Shown: positions 12,001 through 20,182 of the stretch, in pieces
Layout of the letters: each line of letters starts with the position of its first letter
Numbering within the stretch: the stretch's first letter is position 1
The notes under the pieces: model-generated
The model's input: the letters and a program-made list of their open reading frames with translations, nothing else
What the model was told of the DNA's origin: nothing
Databases searched by the model: none
Position numbers and translations under genes: made by a program
Assembly (NCBI RefSeq): GCF_001039355.2
Contig: NW_019773881.1
Coordinates: forward strand, 412,754-476,753
Reading direction: 5' to 3'
Source: Lingula anatina
Taxonomy: Eukaryota > Brachiopoda > Lingulata > Lingulida > Lingulidae
Length of the DNA: 64,000 nt

Positions 12001-14866
12001 GATTTTAACTTTTACTTTTCCCCATGATTTTGTTTTAAGCTGTAATTTTCAATAAAAATATTTAGAACGCTAGACTGCATTTTTTACATCTTGCCAAGCA
12101 CAACACTGGAGATGGTGTCCTTTTTTTTTTTTTTTCAGCTGGTGGCATAATACCCAGAGGCGGTATGGCCTCTCTGATCCTCTCTGATATTCTAGTTAAT
12201 GTTATATCTCTAACAGACATGACCAAAAGTAAATTACTGTTGACAACTTTCAGTTAAAATGTGAAATCACTGGACCAGAAGAATTAATTGCTTGTCTGCC
12301 TGGCTCTGTTGACAAGCATTTCCAAGATTTACTTTCCCGGGGACTTGGTGTTAAACTGAGACACAGGGCAGGTCCAAGGAAACTCCTGAAACACAGAGCT
12401 TTTAGCAGTGAGTAAAAATGTCAAATATTGGTGAAAAGGAAGATCGTTTCTGAAGAGGCTAAGTTTGTTTTTCAACTATCAGACCTTGCAAACAGATAAG
12501 GTGTTTACTAACAATAAACACGGATCTTTTAGCACTAAGGCCCATATTAGCCACATAACCCACAATTTAACCAACGCACCAATGCGATTCCTAGCAATAA
12601 CATTCATCTGCTCTGGTAGTAGTAGTTAATCTGCGGGTTATGTGGTTAATATGGGTGTTAGTACTAAAAGATCTAGTACGGGAAGTTTTAGTTAATGCCT
12701 AATCGTTTATAAGGCCTACTGTAGCTGCTTTATGAGGCATGGCTTCATTTTAATTGTTCTTAGGTAACGCCTTGACACAAGTAACAATGAAAGACTAATT
12801 TTGCCATGTCTGCAGATATTGTCCCTTTAGAGTTCATATTTTTTAGTTTGATTTTGATTTTTAGAAATCTCACAATATTTCACAAGCAAGCAAATATAAT
12901 ACATGTACTAATGAAAAGCTGATTTTACCTTGAAATTGTTTCAGAATTCAGGGAAATTTTTATGGCACTGCAGAGTTTCCTTCAAGAGCAAAGATTGGAT
13001 GATGGATTCTTAAGTGACTATGCCAAAGATAATTTCAAAGAAATGATAGGAGATCCTTTGAATGAGAATTGCATGTTTAATGCATTAGCTAATCAATTAG
13101 TAGAACATCTTAGCTTGCAGACAACAGGACAAAAGTTTCGAGAAGAAATAGTTAAGCATCTGAGACACAATCCAAAAAAGGTTTGAAAATTTTTATTAAT
13201 GTATGTTTTGTTGACCAAAGGAATCTGTACTATTTCAAAAATTTATGCAGAATGCTTGAATGGCAGGAAGACTGAAAAGAAAAAATAGCTAATTTCTCTG
13301 CAATTAAACTAGTTGAAGCATTGTTTCAAGAAGCAAACATAATTTGCCCATTTACAGATATCAGTTGTATAATGTTAATGATTGGATCTTTTCAATGGGA
13401 AAAAATGATTAATCCTTCTTTTTAGGATCTTTTTAGAATCATTAAAATTATATTTCGATATAGGTTTTGTGGTGTTTCTACTACATACAAAAGAAATACA
13501 AGGTAACCTGCTTTTCAGTTTTGTCGCTACCACTCAATAGGAATGTTCTAATTTTAGGAATCTGTGCAATTTACAATTTTCCCCATTGAAAAGATGAGTC
13601 AGTACGGTAAATTAGATTATGTCACAAACAGAGTTTAAGTGATTAGTGAAAAAAATATTCCAGACAGATGGTATGTCACTGGTGCATTTCCTGGACAATG
13701 ACGACCCTTCCTGGAGGCAATACAAAGAACAAAAAGCACATATCTTCCAAAAGACTGCAACCGAGGACTGGCACACCAAGCAAAACCAGCTGTGCCAAAT
13801 TAAGTGGAGGTGGTACCTTCGTCACATGAGTCACAGTGGCACGCAGGGAGATGCTTTAATTCTGTGGGCAGCAGCACAGCTGTATGAAGTAGACATCAGG
13901 ATTATTGCAGACAATGGAAATCATTTTGTTATACGCACTGAAGCAGAGTTCCCGCAAGCAGAGCTTCTACTTGGTTACTATCAAAAACTAAGATTTGTCA
14001 GCTTGCGTGATATTGCAGGTAATGTAGAAGTTGAAATATTACTGGACTTGGTATTTGAAGCACATGAACTTTATTTATTCAAAAATAATCATTGATATTT
14101 GTAACACTTGAAGTGATAAAGGTTATTTAATATGTACATTGCCAAACTTAAGATAATAGATTTGATAGAAACATATATACATGTATATACCAGTATATAA
14201 TAATTGATTACATAAGAAAAATAACATTAGTAATAAAAAAATTCCTATACAAATGAAGTGATTAGTGATCACTCTCAGTCACTTTACAATGTATGTTTAC
14301 TAGTAGTTTTAGCAGGAATTGCTTTTAAAGAAAAGAATAATTTTTTCAGTCACAGAAGTGCTCAATGCAGACCAGGTGCCAACTGGTGAAGTACTGTTGG
14401 AGCTACTGACACCTGCTATTCCAATTTTTTTGGAAAATGCAGAGGTACATAATAATATATTTCCCTTGGCTGTTAATTGATGTTGACTTCATAGATTACA
14501 GAGTAATATTTGGTCTGAAATGTCTATATCAAAAACAATATTTTATTGAACCCAAGTCAAGGAAAGAATGCATTTGTAGCAAACTTCTCTTTTGAAAAAA
14601 AGGTAGCAATTTCCGTACTTAAAAGCACAATAATACTGAAAATAATAGCCATTAAGAAATTAGATTTTTTTTAATGTACTCTTTGGGTAATTGATATCAA
14701 AGTATTATAAAATAGAATTGATTTAATGATTCAGTTATGTGAAATATTACTCCTTTGCACATCTTTTGTCAGAAGTCCCAACTTTCCGTTTCAGGAAATG
14801 ATTGAAGTCCAAACTGAAACAAATGTAGATCAAGCTGAAGTTACTGAGGACCCAACCAAAAAATAA
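2548..14866 (+). CDS. protein kinase-OTU-like fusion protein (spliced gene, 11 coding exons)
   Basis: Spliced gene with all junctions in frame, encoding 599 residues. Order: N-terminal region with no recognised domain (1 to about 83), protein kinase domain (about 84-347), OTU-like domain (about 354-545), acidic tail (to 599). Kinase motifs: glycine loop GSGAYGSV (90-97), AVKK lysine K114, helix C glutamate in FRENEL, catalytic loop HFDIKPDN (198-205), metal-binding DYG (219-221), GTPYYCSPQ (237-245), D257 in SDIW, and a closing DLLSRGL...LLKHRAF. All core residues for phosphotransfer are present, with HFD, DYG and SPQ replacing HRD, DFG and APE. The OTU-like part has NENCMFNALANQL with C390, a mid-domain W..YLRHM...GTQGDALILWAAAQ and the final LGYYQKLRFVSL. 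The usual histidine there is R536, and the usual aspartate three residues before the cysteine is N, so peptidase activity is doubtful. No signal peptide or membrane segment; probably cytosolic or nuclear. Substrate unknown. Function is inferred from motifs only. Confidence 0.8.
4985..5146 (+). CDS. kinase-OTU gene, exon 2
   Basis: Acceptor ttccag and donor CGG|gtattg; 54 codons, phase 0 at both ends (residues 11-64). It encodes VKVHIWDPRELRE and continues through NPFLEFVDNL to SAQDLKR. I recognise no domain here. The charged, tryptophan-containing segment precedes the kinase lobe and may be a regulatory extension. A truncated copy at 3613-3665 stops at the n. Confidence 0.75.
5780..5932 (+). 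CDS. kinase-OTU gene, exon 3 (glycine loop and AVKK lysine)
   Basis: Acceptor ttggtag and donor AAG|gtatgg; 51 codons (residues 65-115). It contains KYERKIGSGAYGSV, the ATP-binding glycine loop, and ends with HLAVKK, whose lysine K114 corresponds to the VAIK lysine of kinase subdomain II. Confidence 0.85.
6212..6373. mobile_element. short inverted-repeat element (MITE-like) in kinase gene intron 3
   Basis: The ends are imperfect inverted repeats of about 35 bp. The left arm begins aggtgtgcgtcaatacgc, and the reverse complement of the right arm begins aggtgtgtgtcagtacgc. The total is about 160 bp with no coding capacity. Confidence 0.6.
6747..6879 (+). CDS. kinase-OTU gene, exon 4 (helix C and hinge)
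   Basis: Acceptor after a TA-rich tract and donor CAG G|gtgagt (phase 1). It encodes VEDLDRFRENELRILAKL, where a glutamate of ENEL is the helix C partner of the ATP lysine, then YYYEDTVYIIMELVQ, the strand leading into the hinge. A duplicate at 7499-7631 has EDSVY instead of EDTVY. Confidence 0.85.
6989..7206. mobile_element. MITE with agaccccat...atggggtct ends (second copy 7741-7958)
   Basis: About 218 bp, bounded by agaccccatccc and its complement gggaatggggtct. Internal inverted segments (cttcagtaggtatgcc against cacgcctactgaag) make it foldable. It is related in layout, not closely in sequence, to the elements at 46982 and 60442. The copy at 7741-7958 comes from the local redundancy. 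Confidence 0.6.
8109..8266 (+). CDS. kinase-OTU gene, exon 5 (catalytic loop)
   Basis: Acceptor tatttcag and donor GAT|gtaagt; 52 codons after the split glycine. It contains EELLRHINHLHNKQIGHFD and then IKPDNLVV, that is kinase subdomain VIb with D200, K202 and N205 present. HRD is HFD, so the activation-loop-coordinating arginine is absent (non-RD kinase). Confidence 0.85.
9028..9057. repeat. (TA)n microsatellite
   Basis: An uninterrupted TA dinucleotide run in intron 5 of the kinase-OTU gene. Confidence 0.9.
9141..9392 (+). CDS. kinase-OTU gene, exon 6 (activation segment)
   Basis: Donor CAT|gtgagt; the acceptor is one of three in-frame AGs (9134, 9137 or 9140), so up to two extra glutamines are possible. 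It encodes LKVTLVDYGFAHQLYKD with D219 of the DYG metal-binding motif, then ERFGTPYYCSPQ and NKKSDIWSA with D257 of subdomain IX. The APE motif is SPQ, so the usual glutamate ion pair is lost. Confidence 0.85.
9400..9429. repeat. (TG)n microsatellite
   Basis: A TG dinucleotide run immediately after the exon 6 donor in intron 6. Confidence 0.9.
9847..10756. mobile_element. R1 repeat family, truncated copy with terminal hairpin at its left end
   Basis: It starts with the palindrome taccaccagggtaggcgctg and continues with the family landmarks: a (ctccg)-rich stretch, cttctcctcctaga, ctcttggatt, gacctttgac. It is broken by a second copy at 10757. R1 copies also occur at 10757-12195, 19435-20045, 34220-34830, 38892-40461 and 44033-44757. 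No coding capacity. Confidence 0.7.
10757..12195. mobile_element. R1 repeat family, longest copy in this orientation
   Basis: It starts with the hairpin taccaccagcgtgtacgctg and has a ctccgccgg microsatellite at about 10800-10865. The other end is ccagaggcggtatggcctct. At 11571-11990 it holds three imperfect tandem units of about 145 bp, each beginning ttatatctccaaaact. No reverse transcriptase, transposase or helicase frame is present, so it is non-autonomous. A terminal hairpin followed by ggtactaat in some copies makes a Helitron-like origin conceivable but unproven. Confidence 0.65.
11571..11990. repeat. internal minisatellite of R1 (3 units of about 145 bp)
   Basis: Units start near 11571, 11717 and 11861 and share ttatatctccaaaact, aggaagtcatatact and cctttgacctacttttcacc. 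The same array occurs in the opposite orientation at about 39170-39510. Confidence 0.75.
12254..12407 (+). CDS. kinase-OTU gene, exon 7 (end of kinase C-lobe)
   Basis: Acceptor aactttcag and donor AGC A|gtgagt (phase 1); 51 codons (residues 297-347). It encodes DKHFQDLLSRGLGVKLRHR and then KLLKHRAF, matching the subdomain XI pattern (DLLxxxLxxxxxxR...LLxHxxF) that closes a protein kinase fold. The R1 copies sit in the intron just upstream. Confidence 0.8.
12482..12716. mobile_element. foldback MITE in kinase gene intron 7
   Basis: Inverted arms at about 12536-12575 and 12635-12680 (left tttagcactaaggcccatat; the right-arm complement is tttagtactaacacccatat). A related copy lies at 28141-28372 inside a UGGT intron and is bounded by ggcctta and taaggcc. 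Non-coding. Confidence 0.65.
12945..13180 (+). CDS. kinase-OTU gene, exon 8 (OTU-like cysteine segment)
   Basis: Acceptor ttgtttcag and donor AAG|gtttga; 78 codons after a split lysine. It encodes FKEMIGDPLNENCMFNAL and then ANQLVEHLSLQTTGQKFREE, which matches the start of OTU folds (DGNCLFxAxxxQL...xxxxxRxxxVxxxxxN). C390 is the candidate nucleophile. The family aspartate at C minus 3 is N387 here. Confidence 0.8.
13384..13603. mobile_element. short inverted-repeat element, copy 1 (related copy 42272-42483)
   Basis: Ends are gatcttttcaatgggaaaaa on the left and the complement-like ccccattgaaaagat on the right. The internal part, with gcttttcagttttgt, is shared with 42365-42480 in a UGGT intron. 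About 220 bp, non-coding. Confidence 0.55.
13664..14018 (+). CDS. kinase-OTU gene, exon 9 (OTU-like C-terminal half)
   Basis: Acceptor atattccag and donor GCA G|gtaatg; 118 codons (residues 427-544). DGMSLVHFLD, then WRWYLRHM, then GTQGDALILWAAAQLYEVDI and IIADNG follow the typical OTU order (W..Y...M...G.WGD...LxAxAxxxxxxIxI). The closing LGYYQKLRFVSL corresponds to the family's LxYxxxxHYxSL with R536 at the histidine position. Confidence 0.8.
14350..14444 (+). CDS. kinase-OTU gene, exon 10
   Basis: Acceptor ttttttcag and donor GAG|gtacat; 31 codons after a split valine. It encodes TEVLNADQVPTGEVLLELL and on to IPIFLENAE. No domain recognised. Confidence 0.7.
14795..14866 (+). CDS. kinase-OTU gene, last coding exon
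   Basis: Acceptor ccgtttcag; 23 codons and TAA at 14864-14866. It encodes an acidic tail, EMIEVQTETNVDQAEVTEDP then TKK. The frame continues exactly from exon 10. Confidence 0.75.
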   Translation, partial: EMIEVQTETNVDQAEVTEDPTKK

Positions 14867-16420
14867 TATGGTACATTGACCAGATACGCTTGTGTCTGAC
14901 TCTGGATGGGGGAGGATGTGGGGTCAACTCGGTCTGGATTCGATTTCAACCATATAAACGAGTACAAATGCACTTGTTTGGTCATTAAAGAGTGGGCTGA
15001 CCACTCGGATTCTTAAAATTTCCGCTTCAGTGATTTTGTGATCAGCTGTTACAAAATCATGTGTTTTTCCTGTCTCGTGATTGGTGTGAATTAATCAGGT
15101 TCAATATATGGTAATTAATTAAGCCTGTTTAAGGTAGTCACCAAATCCATTATGACACATGACAAAAAAGTTCAGTGATGCCATGCCTGACACTGGAAGA
15201 GGGACTGTAGACCCTGGGGATACTGGAGGCTGGGTGGAACGAAAGAGATCTGATCACATGACCTTGCATTTGATGATCTTTTCTGACTTTTATTTCACCT
15301 TGTGTGTCTGAATAATGGGTCATATTTCGCACGAAAACTGTAATTTTCTTAATGTGCTAAAGGAACTTAAAATATTATTTGATAAATAAATGATGCATTT
15401 TCATTGACTGTCAGTATACATTTACTGAGATTGATTATTCTATTTGAAACTTAATGGTGGCATTTGGATGGGGTTTGTAACAAAAGTTAAACTTCAAATA
15501 CATGTTGGAGGCTGTGTATATTCTGAAGTGTAGCTAGATTGGCCAACTAGGATTTCTGGTCTGGTTGCAGTTGGCATATTTTTTTCTTGTGCAGGCTTCC
15601 ATCAAAATTCAATATCATTGTTATTATTAAGTCCATTTTGTGTATAAAAAGATTGGAATATTTTGTGATAGATTTATCATTATATCGATTGAAGCTCATT
15701 GATATTTAGTTAATTGAAAATTTTATATATTTTGTAGTGCTTAAAAACATAAATCATAATAAATCATAATCACGTAGTTGCAAAGCTTATGATGTGGATC
15801 AAGGGATTTTCATAGAATCCAGGTGCTTTTTGATCAGTATATGTCAACAAATGTTCCTGATTTTTTTTTATTTCTGTTGAAGAAATCATGCATAAGGTGC
15901 TATTTTATGGCAATCATAGCAAGGTCTTGTTTCTATACAAATGTCTTGCAAGGTTTTTGCATCTGAGTACTGTAGTGTGGGAGAGTTTAGGAAGAGAGCC
16001 AAAGAGCTGTGTACGATGTACTTTCATATTAAGTTAATGTTTTATATTTGTCTTACCATTGTAATGTAAGTGTCATCTAATGACTGACTTCCTTTATTTT
16101 AAATCTTATGTATCAGCAGACTATATTGAATGCATATTTTACCACTCTGCTTAAAATGCAAAGAAAAAAGCTGTGATAGTAATGCAGTTATGTTGTAGAA
16201 ATTGAAATGGTTGTAATCCTTCAAATTCAAGGTTAACCATAGTGTTGTGAGACACATGGAGCTGTTATGCTATATTTAAACATTTATCATACACTTTGAT
16301 AAAGGTTTAAAAACAATTAAAATTATATATTTATGATTATACTGTTAAAGCTGAATAAATGCTATTTTAATAACATTTATTTTGTACATTGTGTCTGGCA
16401 CTTCACTTTGAAAAACCCCT
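14867..16420 (+). other. 3' untranslated region and downstream sequence of the kinase-OTU gene
   Basis: No coding exon is seen. Candidate poly(A) signals aataaa lie at 15385-15390 and 16354-16359; the actual cleavage site is unknown. Confidence 0.45.
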
Positions 16421-16957
16421 TAACATTTTCATGTTATGAGAAGTTGAGAAAATATTGTTGCACCTGAACATTCACAATGAAATGGTATGGGGACATAATA
16501 TGAAGAGTCTTTTCTTCATGGAAGTCCAAATCCCATGGGTATGAAGATTTTTCATGTTTTTTTCACCTGATTTTTTACCATCAAACTTTCAAATATTTCC
16601 ATGTTGAAATGATCACCCAATATCAAATATATAGCTTTTTCATAGGGGGTCGTTGGGTGGTAAAATACACATTTTTAATTTTCTTATTTTCTCATGAAAA
16701 ATTTCACCCGCATACTAGCAAAAAGTGCCAATGTATCCTCCATTATGCATACTACAAGATATAAGTCATATGTTCAAATAAAATTTATAGAATTTTGTGG
16801 GGGAGTCAAAATTCTATGGGGGAGTCAGATAAACAGAGTGTCTGATTTTGCTTTAAGTTACAAGAATAATTTGCTCTTAAGTTATAGAGGGCATATGCAG
16901 TTTTTTTATTTTTATTTTATTTTTCCAAGGCTTGATTTTGGAAAGGGACGAAATAAC

Positions 16958-17092
16958 TGCCCTTTTTGCTGGAAAAAGGTCCACTCTAGGTAAAATTTGA
17001 TCTAGATACATGTAGATTTTATGGTAAAAGGTCCACATTTTCAGAAAAAGAACCTCCTCCCCCATTTGAAATTGATGGCTACGGGCCTGTTT
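16958..17092. repeat. interspersed repeat, copy shared with 18735-18860 and 20549 onward
   Basis: The segments share tttttgctggaaaaaggtcc, ttttatggtaaaaggtccac and gctacgggcct. I cannot assign a class. Confidence 0.5.
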
Positions 17093-17184
17093 CGTGTGCA
17101 CTCAACAATGCTATAGACCCTGACAGCACACGCCCCCAGGGCCAGGATGGTTAGGTAACGGGCTTATTGGGCGGGGGCGTCATG

Positions 17185-17335
17185 ATAGTCCGAAGGTTCA
17201 TTGGTCCGAAGGTTCATTGATCCGAAAAGTGGTAACATTTTCATCCATTTTTTAATCAAGGGTTCATTGGTCCGAAGGTTCTATAGTGAACATTCGGACC
17301 AATGAACCTTCGGACTATTGAACCTTCGGACTATC
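17185..17335. mobile_element. palindromic element built from repeated tccgaaggttcattg
   Basis: Two copies of gtccgaaggttcattg on the left and their complements caatgaaccttcggac on the right form a near-perfect foldback around a short A/T-rich centre. It is probably a MITE of about 150 bp. Confidence 0.65.
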
Positions 17336-17344
17336 GCTACGGCC

Positions 17345-18333
17345 CCAATAGAGGCTGTCCGGGTTCTCAACGAGAAGACCACATTTCCCCGTGATTTTAC
17401 GGGATCTGCCTTGAGGTGGGGTTAAAATATGGAGACCACAAGGAAGTAGAGCAGCGATTTGAAAAATAGCGACTTGAAAAATAGCTGAACTTCCAAAATT
17501 TTTGAGCTACAGGCTTGTTCTTTTTTCACTTTATAAAGGAAAAGTATTGATATAATATGTACGTACAACTGACATGAGATTCATTTGCAACCTTTTTGTC
17601 ACTTTATGGGAGAGGCATGACTGTTTTGCTTTCAATGAAATCAATGTTGAAAGTAGGTCCATGTACATTCTACAAGCATTGGACATTTGTAAATAAAATA
17701 ATCCAGTGCTGTCAAGGGCTTAATTGCTTCATTTTTAGGTTATCATAATTACTAAATTTAAATTGTTAACTCCAGCTTATCGNGATACAGCGTAACTTGA
17801 AAACCATATGGAATACAAAAAAACGGAGACCACCCCAGTGTTGGGCTTTACATGCTCTACAAAATGCAAAAAAGAATGGGTCTCTAGCATTAACGGTTCC
17901 CCAATAGAGGCTGTCCGGGTTGTCAACGAGAAGACCACATTTCCCCGTGATTTTACGAGATCTGCCTTGAGGTGGGGTTAAAATATGGAGACCACAAGGA
18001 AGTAGAGCAGCGATTTCTTTACTTGAAAAATAGCTGAACTTGCAAAATTTTTGAGCTACAGGCTTGTTCTTTTTTCACTTTATAAAGAAAAAGTATTGAT
18101 ATAATATGTACGTACAACTGACATGAGATTCACTTGCAACCTTTTTGTCACTTTATGGGAGTGACATGACTGTTTTGCTTTCAATGAGATCAATGTTGAA
18201 AGTAGGTCCATGTACATTCTACAAGCATTGGACATTTGTAAATAAAATAATCCAGTGCTGTCAAGGGCTTAATTGCTTCATTTTTAGGTTAACACAATTA
18301 CTAAATTTAAATTGTTAACTCCAGCTTATTGCA
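17345..18333. repeat. direct duplication near a single n (17783)
   Basis: 17345-17782 recurs at 17901-18333 (offset 556) with a handful of differences. The n lies between them with a 117-base R1 fragment (17784-17900). Redundant assembly is the simplest reading. Confidence 0.7.
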
Positions 18334-19434
18334 ATATGAAATTTCCTACTTCTGTTTTTTTTTTTTTGCAAATATTCTTCAATCGGTGTTGGCTACAAAC
18401 TTCTTTTTTTCACTATTTCCCAGATGTAGATGTCAAGAACTTAATATAGTTATCCACTCTTTTTCATTTTTAAATTGTCACTGTATATTACTGTCTTTGG
18501 GATTTTAAAGAGATGCTTGTCTAAACGTGCCAGTGGATGCAAAATAGACATATTAAAGATATTGTTCATTTTTGATTGTTCTTCATTGGCTGGTCATTTC
18601 ATGAGATCCGTTTGAACAACAAAAACTTTATAACTGCAACTAATTTTTCTTTATAAATGTTTTACTATTAAACTTTATTTATAAAGAAGTAAAATAAAAT
18701 CATTTTGGGGGGGTTCGGGGGATTCGAAAGAACCACCCTTTTTGCTGGGAAAAGGTCCACTCTGGGTACAATTTGATCTATGTACTTGAGGATTTTATGG
18801 TAAAAGGTCCACTTTTCAGAAAACGAGCCCCCTCTAAAATTGCTGGCTACGGGCCTGGTTACCGTAAAAGACTATTAATCACAAGTACTAGGGCTGTATT
18901 ACATTAATAAACCATGGTGTCCTGTAAACTACACACACAAAACTTATTAATATGCCCCTCTACCGTTGATGATACGGTCTATACGGTGATGCCTTGAAGC
19001 CAGTGACGTGTCGGGGGCTAGTTGTCTGCAATTGGTCCCTTTCTTCCTACAAAATACTGCGACCTGATCTGTACTTTAAATATGTCGGCACTTAGTCCTT
19101 TTAATCTGATCAAGCCCAACTTCTCTTTCTTTACATCACTTCTCTCGCCAGTAGTGTCCGTCATCCATGGTCATTTTCCTGGTTTTCTCGCTTAGCTTTA
19201 ACTGCAATGCACCCTACGACACGACATTAGCAATTCGCCATTGCGTTGCTTTATCTCAAATTACATGACAACGCCAAATTTTACTCAATGCAATCCTATA
19301 ACATAGACTTGTGCCCAACCGCGAGAGAAGTTTCAATGGCAGATTTTAACCCCACCTCTCGTGAAATCTCGCTCCAATCCAGGTCTCGTTTGACGTCATC
19401 TGCTGTGCAGATGTTCAAAATAGGCTATCTCGGA

Positions 19435-20045
19435 TGTTCCCTATTAGAGACAGTTTTCAGTTTCGGTATCTTACGGCCGCTACTCCCGTGAAAATGCACC
19501 GATTGACCCCAAATTCACAGAAATGAATGATGACCTGAAGGGTAACACTTTCCAATAATATTATTGGTTAAGTCTGTGTGGTGTCTGAATAACAGGGCAA
19601 GTAATTTTTTTTTCGTAAAAAAATTCATTTTTTTGAAAATTTTGGCCCTTTTGACCTTTGAAATAAAGGTAAAGGGTCAAATCCAAGGGCATTTTGAAAT
19701 CTTCACATATGACTTTTGGAAAGCTGTCTGTAGAAATTTTTCCCATAATTCCTTCCGTAGGGTAGATAATTAGCATTTAATTTTGCCATTTGTAGACAAG
19801 GGTGCATTGCAATGAGTGCCACACCTAGACCCCAATACCGACAAAGCCCAAATTTTACGTGGAACGAGTTGAGATTATAGGTGACCTAAATCCAAGAGAT
19901 GGGTACGGGGGCCCTTACCGTCTAGGAGGAGAAGCGGTAACGGTAGCCATCCGGCGGAGCCAGCGGAGCCGCAGGAGCCGGCGGAACGATCCGGACGGGA
20001 CTTAAACCATGTGTACCGCCAGCGCTAACGCTGGTGGTACAATTT
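19435..20045. mobile_element. R1 repeat, hairpin end at right (second copy about 21241-21849)
   Basis: It carries the R1 landmarks in reverse order, ending aggaggagaagcggtaacgg, a ggagccggcgg stretch and the hairpin taccgccagcgctaacgctg. The copy at about 21241-21849 is part of the 1.8-kb redundancy. Confidence 0.7.
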
Positions 20046-20182
20046 ATTCTTATGAGTTAGAATCAATAATTTAATGTGATAAAATATTCAGCCACATTTC
20101 AAGCAACTGTAAAAGGATATTTTGTAATTCTTGTTCCCCACTGATCTGCTACTGATCTGCATCATGTCCAAACTGCAGGTAC

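Noticed and set aside
19246-19491. Frame starting MLYLKLHDNAKFYS (repeated at 21053-21298)
   Set aside because: Present twice because of the 1.8-kb redundancy. It runs into R1 repeat sequence, with no splice sites or recognised motifs.
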